Counted from the stretch's first letter, positions 11,870 through 22,380 are shown. The stretch is DNA of 64,000 bases from Methylobacterium radiotolerans JCM 2831 (GCF_000019725.1 NC_010505.1:1848001-1912000), one strand, 5' to 3'. Notes: generated from the letters alone by a model not told the origin. A program made the numbers and translations.

Positions 11870-12286
11870 ATGGCGTACTGGCTGTTCAAATCCGAGCCCG
11901 CGACTTGGTCGTGGGATCAGCAGGTCGCGGCCGGGGAGGCCGGCACGTACTGGAACGGCGTGCGCAACCACCTTGCCAAGAAGCAGCTGATGGCCATGCA
12001 GGTCGGCGAGCGGGGCTTCTTCTACCACTCGAACGAGGGCAAGGCGGTGGTCGGCATCGTGGCGGTGATCCGCGCCTACTATCCCGACCACACGGACGAG
12101 ACCGGCCGCTTCGGCATGGTCGACGTCAAGGCCGTGCGGGCGATGCCGAGCCCGGTGACGCTCGAGGCGATCAAGGCCGACCCGGCGCTCGCCGACATGG
12201 TGCTGGTCAACAATTCCCGCCTGTCGGTGCAGCCGGTAACCGAGGCCGAGTGGGCGCGGGTCTGCGCGCTCGGCGGTCTCGGCTGA
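11870..12286 (+). CDS. EVE-domain protein
   Basis: 138 residues, a stand-alone EVE domain (PUA-like fold, thymocyte nuclear protein 1 family). It begins MAYWLFKSEPATWSWD and contains YWNGVRNHLAKKQLMAM and the FYHSNEGKAVVGIV segment, all typical. The family binds modified nucleotides in DNA or RNA (family knowledge). The ATG at 11870 gives the canonical length; the frame is open 34 codons upstream. In related genomes it often follows tsaD-gpsA-yciI; here the c-di-GMP gene intervenes and no yciI is seen. Confidence 0.92.
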   Translation: MAYWLFKSEPATWSWDQQVAAGEAGTYWNGVRNHLAKKQLMAMQVGERGFFYHSNEGKAVVGIVAVIRAYYPDHTDETGRFGMVDVKAVRAMPSPVTLEAIKADPALADMVLVNNSRLSVQPVTEAEWARVCALGGLG

Positions 12287-12313
12287 GCCGCGGCGCGCCG
12301 CCCGACGGCCGGC

Positions 12314-13849
<1,536 letters not shown>

Positions 13850-14133
13850 GCGCGTCTTGAAACTCGGCTCGAATGCGCGGACGGGCGGCGGTGGCTGGGA
13901 AGCACTCCGTGAGGATGGGGTGGATGTGTTAAGAAGCGGCTGCCGACATCCCTGCAATCTTAAGCATCGCGGGCTGTATCGAGACTGTCGTGCCGCCGGA
14001 TCGGCGTGCGGTGCCGCACATCGTGTCCGGGCCCGCGCTCGCTATCCTGGTGTGCAGGCCCGCTTGCCCGAGCGCGGCCGCACGCCGCGGTCCGGGGCGC
14101 CCGGACACGCGCGTCGAGAGAGGGTCGCCGACC

Positions 14134-14589
14134 ATGCCGAATCTCACCGTCAACGGCGTCACGCACGCGATCGACGCCGATCCCGACATGCCCCTGCTCT
14201 GGGTGCTGCGCGACCGGCTCGACGCCACCGGCACCAAGTACGGCTGCGGCATCGCGCAGTGCGGCGCCTGCACGGTCCACCTCGACGGCCAGCCGGTCCG
14301 CGCCTGCCAGACGCGCCTGGGCGATGTCGGCACCGCGCAGGTCACCACCATCGAGGGCGTGTCGGGCCGGGTGGCCGAGGCCGTCCAGGCGGCCTGGCGC
14401 AAGCTCGACGTGGTCCAGTGCGGCTACTGCCAGTCCGGCCAGATCATGTCGGCCATCGGCCTGCTCTCGGGCAACGCCAAGCCGACCGACGCCGACATCG
14501 ACGGCGCCATGGACGGCAACATCTGCCGCTGCGGCACGTATCAGCGCATCCGCGCGGCGATTCACGAAGCCGCGCGCAGCCTCGCCTGA
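14134..14589 (+). CDS. Molybdenum hydroxylase small subunit, 2x[2Fe-2S] (IorA type)
   Basis: 151 residues. Two [2Fe-2S] clusters are ligated by the plant-ferredoxin-type set [15 protein letters not shown]...C (about 47-71) and the helical-domain set CGYCQSGQ...[10 protein letters not shown] (about 97-135). This subunit passes electrons from the molybdopterin subunit encoded 59 bp downstream. There is no FAD subunit gene, which is typical of the isoquinoline 1-oxidoreductase-like two-subunit class that donates to a cytochrome. Start chosen at 14134 because MPNLTVNGV aligns with family N-termini. Confidence 0.92.
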   Translation: MPNLTVNGVTHAIDADPDMPLLWVLRDRLDATGTKYGCGIAQCGACTVHLDGQPVRACQTRLGDVGTAQVTTIEGVSGRVAEAVQAAWRKLDVVQCGYCQSGQIMSAIGLLSGNAKPTDADIDGAMDGNICRCGTYQRIRAAIHEAARSLA

Positions 14590-14648
14590 TCCGTCCCGGC
14601 GCCCACCTTCCCGCCCTCCCCCGCGGTCCCGACCGGAGCCTCGCCGCC

Positions 14649-16844
14649 ATGCTGAACGCCCGTCGACCGAGCCCCCTGCCCGCCCGTCCCAGCCGCCGCG
14701 GCCTGCTGGCCGGCGCCGGCGCCCTCGTGGTCGCGTTCCGGCTCGACCCGAAACCCGCCCGCGCCGCGCCCGGCCCGAACCTCGCCGACGTGAAGGCGCA
14801 GCCCAACGCCTTCGTGCGGATCGGCGCCGACGACACCGTCACGGTGGTGATCAAGCACCTCGACATGGGCCAGGGGAACACGACCGGGCTCGCCACGATC
14901 CTGGCCGACGAGCTCGGCGCCGACTGGGCGAAGGTCCGCACGGAGTTCGCGCCCGCCGACGCGGCGCTGTACAACAACACCCTGATGGGCCCGATCCAGG
15001 GCACCGGCGGCTCGACCGCGGTGGCCAATTCGTGGTTCCAGCTGCGCAAGGCCGGCGCGGCCGCCCGCGAGATGCTGACGGCCGAGGCCGCCTTCCGCTG
15101 GAAGGTGCCGGTCGCCGAGATCACGGTCGCCGACCATCTCGTGCGCCACGCCCCGTCCGGCCGGCAGGCCCGGTTCGGGGAGCTCGCGGCCTCGGCGGCC
15201 TCCCTGCCGGTGCCGTCCGAGCCGCGGCTCAAGGACCCGAGCGAGTGGACGCTGATCGGCCAGAAGGTGCCGCGCCTCGATTCCGTCGCCAAGACGAACG
15301 GCACGGCGGTCTACTCCCTCGACATCCGCCGCCCGAACCAGGTCACGGCCGTCGTGGCCCGGGCGCCGCGCTTCGGCGCCACCGTGAAGAGCTTCGACGC
15401 CGCGGCCGCCCGGAAGGTCGCGGGCGTCCTCGACGTGGTGCAGGTGCCGACCGGCGTGGCGGTGATCGCCCGCGACACGTGGTCGGCCATGAAGGGCCGC
15501 GAGGCGCTGACCGTCGCCTGGGACGACAGCACCGCCGAGACCCGCTCGTCCGACGCGATCCTCGCCGAGTACCGCGAGCGGGCCAAGAGTCCCGGCCTCA
15601 CCGCGTCCGAGCGCGGCGACCCGCAGGCGGCCCTGAAGGGCGCCGCCAAGGTCGTCGAGGCCGAGTTCACCTTCCCCTACCTCGCGCACGCGGCGATGGA
15701 GCCGCTCAACGCCACGATCGAGCGGGCGGCCGACGGCGGCTACGACGTCTACGCGGGCTTCCAGTTCCAGACCGTCGAGCAGGCCACCATGGCGGCGATC
15801 CTCGGGGTGACGCCCGACCGGGTCCGGCTGCACAGCAACTGGGCCGGCGGCTCCTTCGGCCGCCGGGCGACGCCCACCGCCGACTACCTCGCGGAGGCCG
15901 CGACCGTCCTCAAGGCGTCGGGCGAGAAGGCCCCCGTGCACCTCGTCTGGACCCGCGAGGACGACATGGCCGGCGGCTATTACCGCCCGACCGTGCTGCA
16001 CAGGGTCCGGGCCGGCATCGACGGCAAGGGCGCGGTGGTCGGCTGGGACCACGTCATGGTCGGCAAGTCGATCATGATCGGCTCGCCCTTCGAGGCGATG
16101 ATCGTGAAGAACGGCGTCGACTCGACCACCGTGGAGGGCGCCTCCGACACCGCCTACGCGCTGCCGGCCTACCGCTTCGGTGTCCATAACGGCCGCGAGG
16201 GCGTGCCGGTCCTGTGGTGGCGCTCGGTCGGCCACACCCACACGGCCCACGTGATGGAGGTGATGATCGACGAGCTGGCCCACGCCGCCAACGTCGATCC
16301 GGTAGCCTACCGGCTGTCCCTCCTGACCCAGGCGCCGCGGCTCTCCGGCGTGCTCAAGCTCGCCGCCGAGAAGGCCGGCTGGAGCGCCAAGCCGCAGGAG
16401 CAGGGGCGCGGCCTCGGGGTGGCGGTCCACGAATCCTTCGGCTCCTACGTCGCCATGGTGGCCGACGTCACGGCGCGCGACGCCGCGATCCGCGTGAACC
16501 GGATCGTGGCGGCCGTGGATGTCGGCGTGCCGGTCAACCCGGACGTGATCCGCGCGCAGGTCGAGGGTGCGGTCGGCTTCGCCCTGTCGGCGGTGCTGCG
16601 GAACCGCATCACCCTCAAGGAGGGCCACGTGCAGGAGCACAATTTCGACGCCTACGAACCGACCCGGATGAGCGAGATGCCGAAGGTGGAGGTGCACATC
16701 GTGCCGAGCCAGGTGGCGCCCACCGGGATCGGCGAGCCGGGCGTACCCGTGCTCGGGCCGTCGATCGCCAACGCGGTCTTCGCCGCGACCGGCCGGCGCG
16801 TGCGCTCGCTGCCCCTCGACCTCTCGGGCGTGAAGGGCGCGTGA
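14649..16844 (+). CDS. Molybdopterin-binding subunit of a xanthine dehydrogenase-family hydroxylase (IorB type)
   Basis: 731 residues. It starts with a Tat signal (SRRGLLAGAGALVVAF, about residues 16-32), so the holoenzyme is exported folded. The molybdenum cofactor regions include GQGNTTGLATILADELG, QGTGGSTAVANSW and GGSFGRRATPTADYLAEAA; the catalytic glutamate lies in GIGEPGVPVLGP close to the end. These enzymes hydroxylate N-heterocycles or oxidise aldehydes using water; the substrate cannot be read from sequence. It forms an operon with the FeS subunit and ends at a clear rho-independent terminator. Confidence 0.92.
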   Translation: MLNARRPSPLPARPSRRGLLAGAGALVVAFRLDPKPARAAPGPNLADVKAQPNAFVRIGADDTVTVVIKHLDMGQGNTTGLATILADELGADWAKVRTEFAPADAALYNNTLMGPIQGTGGSTAVANSWFQLRKAGAAAREMLTAEAAFRWKVPVAEITVADHLVRHAPSGRQARFGELAASAASLPVPSEPRLKDPSEWTLIGQKVPRLDSVAKTNGTAVYSLDIRRPNQVTAVVARAPRFGATVKSFDAAAARKVAGVLDVVQVPTGVAVIARDTWSAMKGREALTVAWDDSTAETRSSDAILAEYRERAKSPGLTASERGDPQAALKGAAKVVEAEFTFPYLAHAAMEPLNATIERAADGGYDVYAGFQFQTVEQATMAAILGVTPDRVRLHSNWAGGSFGRRATPTADYLAEAATVLKASGEKAPVHLVWTREDDMAGGYYRPTVLHRVRAGIDGKGAVVGWDHVMVGKSIMIGSPFEAMIVKNGVDSTTVEGASDTAYALPAYRFGVHNGREGVPVLWWRSVGHTHTAHVMEVMIDELAHAANVDPVAYRLSLLTQAPRLSGVLKLAAEKAGWSAKPQEQGRGLGVAVHESFGSYVAMVADVTARDAAIRVNRIVAAVDVGVPVNPDVIRAQVEGAVGFALSAVLRNRITLKEGHVQEHNFDAYEPTRMSEMPKVEVHIVPSQVAPTGIGEPGVPVLGPSIANAVFAATGRRVRSLPLDLSGVKGA

Positions 16845-16922
16845 GGAAACGCACGTTCCGATCGCGCGCTTCGGCGTAGGACGGAGGGGCCTTCCCCCCA
16901 AGGCAAGAGACCCGACTGACGA

Positions 16923-16954
16923 CGGCGCGGCGCGACACCGCGCCGTTTCTTTTT
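16923..16954 (+). terminator. Rho-independent terminator of the molybdenum hydroxylase operon
   Basis: Perfect 8-bp stem CGGCGCGG / CCGCGCCG (16923-16930 and 16938-16945), 7-nt loop, then TTTCTTTTT. This is the best canonical terminator in the window, 79 bp after the stop. Confidence 0.88.
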
Positions 16955-16981
16955 CGGGCGCCGCGACGCCATCTCCGGGGC

Positions 16982-17599
16982 ATGCCCGCCTTCGACGACA
17001 CCGCCGCGCGCCTGCGCGCCTGCCGCCTCTGCCGCGACAGCCCGCTCTACGGGCCGCCCCTGCCCCAGGAGCCCCGACCGATCGTCCAGGGTTCGGCCAC
17101 GGCGCGCCTCTGTATCGCCAGCCAGGCGCCCGGCACCCGGGCCCACCGCACAGGACAGCCCTTCACCGACCCGTCCGGGGTGCGGCTGCGCGCCTGGCTC
17201 GGCCTCGACGAGGCGCGGTTCTACGATCCCGCCCGGGTGGCCATCGTGCCGATGGGGTCGTGCTTCCCCGGCCTCGACGCCAAGGGCGGCGACCGGCCGC
17301 CCCGCCGGGAATGCGCCGAGCGCTGGCGGGCGGAGCTCTTCTCCGGCCTGCCGGAGCTGGAGCTGATCCTGGTGATCGGCCAGTACGCGCAGGGCTGGCA
17401 TCTCGGGCGGATGGAGGGCGGCCTCACCGGGACGGTGCGGCGCTGGCGGGAGATCCTGGCCGAGCCGCGCCGCCCCCGGGTCCTGCCCCTGCCCCACCCG
17501 TCCTGGCGCAACAACGGCTGGCTGAAGCGCGAGCCCTGGTTCGAGGCGGAGCTGCTGCCGGTGCTGCGCGCCGAGGTGGCGCGGGTGATGGCGGGGTGA
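16982..17599 (+). CDS. Uracil-DNA glycosylase superfamily protein
   Basis: 205 residues. Motif 1 is SQAPGTRAHRTGQPFTDPSG (residues about 48-67; family 4 enzymes have GEAPG) and motif 2 is LPHPSWRNNGW (about 170-180), with the base-pocket stretch MGSCFPG between. It belongs to the subgroup of short UDG-like proteins. Only two cysteines form the N-terminal CRLC, so a full [4Fe-4S] cluster as in family 4 enzymes is doubtful. The likely role is excision of uracil or related lesions, but activity is inferred. Confidence 0.85.
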   Translation: MPAFDDTAARLRACRLCRDSPLYGPPLPQEPRPIVQGSATARLCIASQAPGTRAHRTGQPFTDPSGVRLRAWLGLDEARFYDPARVAIVPMGSCFPGLDAKGGDRPPRRECAERWRAELFSGLPELELILVIGQYAQGWHLGRMEGGLTGTVRRWREILAEPRRPRVLPLPHPSWRNNGWLKREPWFEAELLPVLRAEVARVMAG

Positions 17600-17669
17600 G
17601 GGGCCGTGCCGGCATTGACGTCGCCGGCGTTCCGCGGGATCGCTGCCGCGACCCCCGAAGGACGCGCCG

Positions 17670-18362
17670 ATGACCGAGATTGCCGACCCCCGCGACCGCC
17701 TGATCGTGGCCCTCGACCTGCCGAGCGTTCAGGCGGCCGAGGCGCTGATCGACCGGATCGGCGACGCCGCGACCTTCTACAAGATCGGCTACCAGCTCGG
17801 CTACGCGGGCGGCCTCGCCCTGGCCGAGCGGCTGGCGGCCCGCGGCCTCAAGGTCTTCCTCGACCTGAAGCTCCACGACATCGGCAACACCGTCGAGGAG
17901 GGCGTGCGCTCGGCCTCGGGCTCGGGCGCCACCTTCCTCACCGTCCACGCCTACCCGCAGACCATGCGGGCGGCGGTCCGCGGGCGGGGCGCGGGGCTCA
18001 GGATCCTCGCCGTGACGGTGCTCACCTCCTACGACGATGCCGACGCCGCGGAGGCCGGCTACGGTCTGCCGGTGGCGGAGCTCGTCGCCAAGCGCGCCGC
18101 CCAGGCCGCCGAGATCGGCATCGACGGCCTCGTCTGCTCGGCCGCCGAGGCGGGCTCGGTCCGTCGCATCGTCGGGCCGGACAGGCTGATCGTCACCCCG
18201 GGCATCCGCCCGGCGGGCGCCGAGGCCGGCGACCAGAAGCGGGTCATGACGCCGGGCGATGCCCGCAGGGCCGGGATCGACCACGTGGTGGTCGGCCGCC
18301 CGATCACCGGCGCCGCCGATCCCCGCGCGGTCGCGCAGGCGATCGTGGCGGACCTCGCCTGA
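17670..18362 (+). CDS. pyrF: Orotidine 5'-phosphate decarboxylase
   Basis: 230 residues, the normal length of the prokaryotic type. It decarboxylates OMP to UMP, the last step of de novo pyrimidine synthesis. The catalytic Asp-Lys-Asp array is [12 protein letters not shown] (about 68-78), with substrate phosphate contacts in [10 protein letters not shown] and [14 protein letters not shown] start at [18 protein letters not shown] gives the usual N-terminus. The DUF1330 gene follows 64 bp later on the same strand. Confidence 0.97.
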   Translation: MTEIADPRDRLIVALDLPSVQAAEALIDRIGDAATFYKIGYQLGYAGGLALAERLAARGLKVFLDLKLHDIGNTVEEGVRSASGSGATFLTVHAYPQTMRAAVRGRGAGLRILAVTVLTSYDDADAAEAGYGLPVAELVAKRAAQAAEIGIDGLVCSAAEAGSVRRIVGPDRLIVTPGIRPAGAEAGDQKRVMTPGDARRAGIDHVVVGRPITGAADPRAVAQAIVADLA

Positions 18363-18426
18363 CCCGGACAGGGATTGCCTTCGGGCGGACCGGATCCACT
18401 TCGCCCCGCAGGGCAGGAGACGCAGC

Positions 18427-18771
18427 ATGACGAAGGGCTACTGGATCGCGCGGGTCGATGTCCGCGACGCGGAAGCCTACAAGGATTACGTGGCGGCCAA
18501 CGGCGCGGCCTTCGCCAAGTTCGGCGGCCGCTTCCTCGTGCGCGGCGGCGCCCACGCGGCGGTGATGGGCCCGGCCCGGTCCCGCAACGTGGTGATCGAG
18601 TTCCCGAGCTACGCCGACGCCCTCGCCTGCTGGAACTCCGACCTCTACCAGGCCGCCAGGGCCAAGCAGCGCGGCGGCGTCGAGGCCGAGATCCTGGTGA
18701 TCGAGGGCTATGACGGCCCGCAGCCCAGCGCCTCCGAGCCGGCGCCGGAGGCGGGCCCGGCCTCCGAGTAG
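18427..18771 (+). CDS. DUF1330 family protein
   Basis: 114 residues with a ferredoxin-like dimeric alpha/beta-barrel domain: MTKGYWIARVDVRDAEAYKDYVAANGAAFAKFGGRFLVRGG and the VVIEFPSYADALACWNSDLYQ segment are characteristic. Function of the family is unknown. The last 18 residues are a disordered Pro/Ala/Glu tail. It lies downstream of pyrF, possibly co-transcribed, and is convergent with the TetR gene. Confidence 0.9.
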   Translation: MTKGYWIARVDVRDAEAYKDYVAANGAAFAKFGGRFLVRGGAHAAVMGPARSRNVVIEFPSYADALACWNSDLYQAARAKQRGGVEAEILVIEGYDGPQPSASEPAPEAGPASE

Positions 18772-18817
18772 CCCGCGGGGCAAGGGGCGGAGCCCGAGAG
18801 GGGCCGGCCCCGGCGCG

Positions 18818-19447
18818 CTACGACAGGGGCCTGCGCGGCGCGAGGCTCCGCAACAGGAACGCGGTCATCGCCGCCATGGGCGGCACCGGCTGAAGGGTGG
18901 AGCAGCCCACCAGCAGCGGGTGGGTGTAGCGGGCGATGGCGACGTGGATGCAGGCGGCCGCCTCGGCGGGATCGGCCGCCTCGAACTCGCCCCGCGCCAC
19001 CCCGTCGCGGATGATCCGCTCGAACCCGGCGGTGATCCGGGCCACGTGGTGGCGGCAGACGTCCCAGCTCTCCGCCATCGCCGCCTCGATCATCTCGTGC
19101 AGGCGGGGAAACGTCTCGCAGCGCCGGGTGCAGTCGCGATGCAGGGCCTCGATCGCCGCCGCGAGGCGCGCGGCGGCGTCGAGGCCGGGCCGGTCGGCGA
19201 TGCCGAGGATCACCGCCTCGCTCTCGCCGATCAGCCGCTCCAGCACCGCCTCGTTGATCGCCTTCTTCGACTCGAAGAAGCGGTAGACGTTGGCCGGGCT
19301 CATCTTCAGCGTCCGGGCGATGTCGGCCACGGTCGTCTTCTGGTAGCCGATCTCCCGGAAATACGCGTCCGCCGTCGCGAGGATGCGGCTCCGCGTGTCG
19401 GGCGCGCACTCCTCCGCGAGCGAGGGGATCGTAACTTCCAGGGACAT
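18818..19447 (-). CDS. TetR/AcrR-family transcriptional regulator
   Basis: 209 residues. The helix-turn-helix is in the N-terminal segment RILATADAYFREIGYQKTTVADIARTLKMSPANVYRFFESKKAI (about 20-63); the rest is an unrecognised helical ligand domain. It is divergent from the SDR gene across a 152-bp spacer, so it probably represses itself and that gene. A small GCGTC-AAA-GACGC repeat at 19477-19489 lies in the spacer, though it is short for a TetR operator. Confidence 0.92.
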   Translation of the reverse strand: MSLEVTIPSLAEECAPDTRSRILATADAYFREIGYQKTTVADIARTLKMSPANVYRFFESKKAINEAVLERLIGESEAVILGIADRPGLDAAARLAAAIEALHRDCTRRCETFPRLHEMIEAAMAESWDVCRHHVARITAGFERIIRDGVARGEFEAADPAEAAACIHVAIARYTHPLLVGCSTLQPVPPMAAMTAFLLRSLAPRRPLS

Positions 19448-19599
19448 GCGTCCTCACTAGGCCATGCGGAGGCGGAGCGTCAAAGACGCGAACCCGGATC
19501 GGGTTCCCCTGCGGCGGCTGCGCGCGCCCGGAACCGGCCCCGGCGACACCCATTGCCCAGGCACCCGGCCGCGACGGCGGCGCCAGCGAGAGATCCGCG

Positions 19600-20370
19600 A
19601 TGAGCTTCACCGACACCCGTGCCCTGGTCACCGGGGCCGATTCCGGCATCGGGCAGGCGACCGCGGAGCTGCTCGCCCGCGCGGGCGCCGACGTCGCCAT
19701 CACCTATCACAGCGACGCCGACGGCATCCGGGAGACCGCCGCGCGGGTCGAGGCCGCGGGCCGCCGGGCGCTGGTGCTTCAGCTCGATGTCGGCGACCCG
19801 GCGGCGGTCACGGCGGCCTTCGACCGCATCGGCAGCGAGTTCGGCACCCTCGACATCCTCGTGGCCAATGCCGGGCAGGCCATGAGCGGCATGCCGGTCG
19901 CCGAGATGGACGACGCGGTGCTGGAGCGGATCCTGCGGGTGAACCTCATGGGGCCGCTGTTCTGCGCCCGCCCCTTCATCCGGATGCGCCGGGCGCAGGG
20001 CGGGAACGGCAAGATCGTGTTCGTCTCCTCCGTGGCCCAGCACCTGCCGACGCCGGAGAGCGCCCCCTACGGCATGTCGAAGGCCGGGCTCGGCTCCCTC
20101 TGCCGGTCGCTGTCGCGGGAACTCGCGGAGGACCGGATCAACGTCAACAACGTCGCCCCGGGCCTGATCGAGACGCCGATGACCGCCGACCGGTTCGAGA
20201 AGCCGGAGGTTCTCGACCAGTCCCTGGAGCGGATCCCGTGGCACCGGGCCGGCCAGCCGGAGGAGATCGCCCGGGCGATCCTCTACCTCGCCTCGGACGA
20301 CGCCGCCTACGTCACCGGCCACACCCTGGTGGTCGACGGTGGCCTGACGATGCAGTGGGGGGGCGCCTGA
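19600..20370 (+). CDS. SDR-family NAD(P)-dependent oxidoreductase
   Basis: 256-residue classical short-chain dehydrogenase. The cofactor motif is TGADSGIGQATAELLARAG (about 10-28), the NAG motif is VANAGQA (about 87), and the catalytic set is Ser in FVSSVAQ (about 143) with YGMSKAG (Tyr about 157, Lys 161). The C-terminus YVTGHTLVVDGGLTMQWG resembles glucose 1-dehydrogenase-like SDRs. Substrate unknown. Its start faces the TetR gene, which probably regulates it, and a perfect 15-bp hairpin follows. Confidence 0.93.
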   Translation: MSFTDTRALVTGADSGIGQATAELLARAGADVAITYHSDADGIRETAARVEAAGRRALVLQLDVGDPAAVTAAFDRIGSEFGTLDILVANAGQAMSGMPVAEMDDAVLERILRVNLMGPLFCARPFIRMRRAQGGNGKIVFVSSVAQHLPTPESAPYGMSKAGLGSLCRSLSRELAEDRINVNNVAPGLIETPMTADRFEKPEVLDQSLERIPWHRAGQPEEIARAILYLASDDAAYVTGHTLVVDGGLTMQWGGA

Positions 20371-20387
20371 ACGGGGCCGGAACGACG

Positions 20388-20423
20388 CGACGCGGCGCCG
20401 GGGTCACGCCCGGCGCCGCGTCG
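20388..20423. terminator. Perfect 15-bp hairpin between convergent genes
   Basis: CGACGCGGCGCCGGG (20388-20402) pairs perfectly with CCCGGCGCCGCGTCG (20409-20423) around a 6-nt loop. It sits between the stops of the SDR gene and the convergent 65-residue protein, so it probably terminates both. Confidence 0.7.
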
Positions 20424-20461
20424 AAGGATCTGCGCTGTGTTGCGGGCCGGCGGCCGCTCTC

Positions 20462-20659
20462 TCAGGACCCGAACTGCGAGCCCAGGCGCTCGAGGTACTC
20501 GGCCAGATCGACGCCCCCGACACGCTTGCCGTAGTCGAAGCGCATGCCCTGACGGATGTCGACGCTGGCATCCCGCGTGGTCAGGGTGAAGGGACGGACG
20601 CAGACCCAGGCTCCGTCGCGGCGGTGCTCGAAGTAGCCGAGGATCTCGTGCTTGGCCAT
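20462..20659 (-). CDS. Small hypothetical protein
   Basis: 65 residues, MAKHEILGYFEHRRDG at the start, then a beta-rich stretch AWVCVRPFTLTTRDASVDIRQGMRFDYGKRVGG. A near-perfect ribosome site (GGAGGAAAG) precedes the ATG, which is strong support for translation. No signal peptide, transmembrane segment or recognised family. Confidence 0.72.
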   Translation of the reverse strand: MAKHEILGYFEHRRDGAWVCVRPFTLTTRDASVDIRQGMRFDYGKRVGGVDLAEYLERLGSQFGS

Positions 20660-20862
20660 AACCTTTCCTCCGGAACCGTGTTCAGGAGCATAACGGTCGC
20701 GCCGGCCGCTGGTTCATGCGTTGCGACTGTTTTTCGCGTGCGCGAGCGCACGGATCGAGTGTTCGTGAACCGGGAAGGCCGGCGGCACCCGGCGGAGAAC
20801 TCGCCTGAGCTTGGCCATTACAGGGCGAATGTTCGGGCCCGGCGGGCAGGCGGGCGGCCGGC

Positions 20863-21507
20863 TCAGTGCCAGCGGTCGAGGATCTCGGCGGTCGTCATCG
20901 TCTCGACCTGGTGGCCGTAGCGCATCCGGTACATCAGCAGGAGGGCGTCGTGCGCCTCGTCGCAGGAACTGCACAGGGCATCGGTGGCCAGCACGATCCG
21001 GTAGCCGAGATCGACCCCGCCGAGCACGGCGGCCAGCACGCAGACGTCGGTCTCGGCGCCCGTGACGATCAGGGTGTCGACGCCCCGCGCCTTCAGGCGC
21101 GCGTCGAGGCCGGTCTCCAGCCAGGGCGAGTAGACGGTCTTGTCGACGATCTCGGCGGGCGGAGCCAGCCGGGCCAAATCCGGGACGAGGTCGATCAGTC
21201 CCGGGTCGAGGCGCTCCCGGGTCATGCCGGCCCAGCGCCGCGAGTAGGTCGCCCAGGTGCCGCGGCCCTCGCCCGGCCGGGCTGCCGGGATGAAGCGGGT
21301 GAAGACGGTCCGCTCCGGGTGCGCCGCCGCGAGGCGGCAGACCTGGGGCAGGACGCGGTTCATCCACGGCGTCTGCCAGTCGGTCGACTCGGCGAACATG
21401 CGCTGCATGTCGACGCAGAGATGGACGCAGCCACGTCCCAGGGCTCCGCCGGGGGATCCCGGCTCCGGCCGGGGGCTGTCCGTCGATGGGCGGCTTCCGG
21501 TGTCCAT
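20863..21507 (-). CDS. Isochorismatase-family cysteine hydrolase
   Basis: 214 residues with the Asp-Lys-Cys triad of the family: Asp in LCVDMQRMF (about 33), Lys in VDKTVYSPW (about 123) and Cys in ETDVCVLAAVLGG (about 156), preceded by the usual cis-peptide region. Members hydrolyse isochorismate, nicotinamide, carbamates or peroxyureidoacrylate; here the substrate is not evident. The N-terminal 20 residues are Pro/Gly-rich and the start at 21507 has no clear ribosome site, so the true start may be slightly further in. It follows the DUF892 gene on the same strand after a strong hairpin. Confidence 0.85.
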   Translation of the reverse strand: MDTGSRPSTDSPRPEPGSPGGALGRGCVHLCVDMQRMFAESTDWQTPWMNRVLPQVCRLAAAHPERTVFTRFIPAARPGEGRGTWATYSRRWAGMTRERLDPGLIDLVPDLARLAPPAEIVDKTVYSPWLETGLDARLKARGVDTLIVTGAETDVCVLAAVLGGVDLGYRIVLATDALCSSCDEAHDALLLMYRMRYGHQVETMTTAEILDRWH

Positions 21508-21564
21508 GGGCGCGCGATCAGGCCGGTTCGACGTGGCTCGGGAAGGGGTGAAGGTGCACGAGGG

Positions 21565-21599
21565 CGCCGTCCCCGCCCCGTCTCGGGGCGGGGACGGCG
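21565..21599. terminator. Perfect 16-bp hairpin after the DUF892 gene
   Basis: CGCCGTCCCCGCCCCG and CGGGGCGGGGACGGCG flank a TCT loop with no mismatch. It lies immediately downstream of the DUF892 stop (minus strand) and upstream of the isochorismatase gene, so it probably separates their transcripts. Confidence 0.68.
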
Positions 21600-21604
21600 G
21601 GACC

Positions 21605-22114
21605 TCAGCGGTCGGCCTTGGCGCCGGACGTCGTCAGGGAGAGGTAGCGCTCGGTGGTCGGGCGGATCAGCTTGCGGACCGCCTCCGCCATGGCCTGCTC
21701 CTCCTTCAGCGACTGCTCGAACGCCGTCCGGTGGCCCTGCTGGCCGGCCGCGTCGCCGATGGTGAGCAGCGACTCGTAGGCGGCGATCTCGAAATTCTCG
21801 AAGGCGTGGTTGGCGTAGGTGTTCTTCAGGATCTCGTCCTGGGCCGGCGTGTGGCCCAGCGCCATCATGTTGCCGACGAAGCCGAGGAAGCCCTCCTTGA
21901 GGGTCGAGGGGCTGTCGCCCAGGCTCTGGAGCGCCTCCTCCAGCCGGTGGCGCTGCCCGTGCGTCTCCTCAATGTGGCGGCGCAGGGCCTGCTCCATCTC
22001 GGGGTAGCGTTCCAGGCGCTCGACCTGCCGCTCCATGATCTGCAGCGCCTGCATCTCCACAGCATGGGTGTTCTTCAGGGCCGTGACGTAGATCTCGCGG
22101 GCGTCCATGGTCAT
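21605..22114 (-). CDS. DUF892 ferritin-like protein (YciE/YciF type)
   Basis: 169 residues, all-helical. The segments REIYVTALKNTHAVEMQALQIMERQVERL, HIEETHGQRHRLEEALQSLG and FENFEIAAYESLLTIGDAAG carry the Glu/His residues expected for a four-helix ferritin-like diiron site. Members are linked to stress and osmotic response; function is unproven. The ATG at 22114 is preferred to a GTG three codons earlier because GAGAGG lies 8 nt before it and would overlap the GTG. Confidence 0.9.
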   Translation of the reverse strand: MTMDAREIYVTALKNTHAVEMQALQIMERQVERLERYPEMEQALRRHIEETHGQRHRLEEALQSLGDSPSTLKEGFLGFVGNMMALGHTPAQDEILKNTYANHAFENFEIAAYESLLTIGDAAGQQGHRTAFEQSLKEEQAMAEAVRKLIRPTTERYLSLTTSGAKADR

Positions 22115-22234
22115 GGTGTTCACCTCTCAGTGGTTGCGAGCCCGGGGCTCTTTCAACCGGCAAACACGGGTGCCGCACGGCCAAGTTCCGGTCGGAAGGT
22201 CGCAGGCGCAGGGCCGCCCGGCCGCGCGGGCCTG

Positions 22235-22262
22235 GCCCGCCCCGTCACCGCACGGGGCGGGC
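22235..22262. other. GC-rich inverted repeat upstream of the DUF892 gene
   Basis: GCCCGCCCCG / CGGGGCGGGC, perfect 10-bp arms with an 8-nt loop, between the divergent DUF892 gene and the small protein at 22381. No function can be assigned. Confidence 0.4.
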
Positions 22263-22380
22263 GCCGGTCCCGAGCGGGACGGCACGGCGCCGGGACCCGG
22301 ACGGGGCCGCGCGGGGTTCTGGTCCTGTGAGGCGCGCCCGGCATCCGGCCGGGGCGCGGTCTCGGACCTGGAGGATGGCG

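Noticed and set aside
9315..11990. 891-residue plus-strand frame opposite the c-di-GMP gene
   Set aside because: Antisense shadow with biased composition; the minus-strand product has full MHYT, GGDEF and EAL motifs.
19477..19489. GCGTC-AAA-GACGC as TetR operator between the TetR and SDR genes
   Set aside because: Arms of 5 bp are too short to claim; mentioned only with the regulator.
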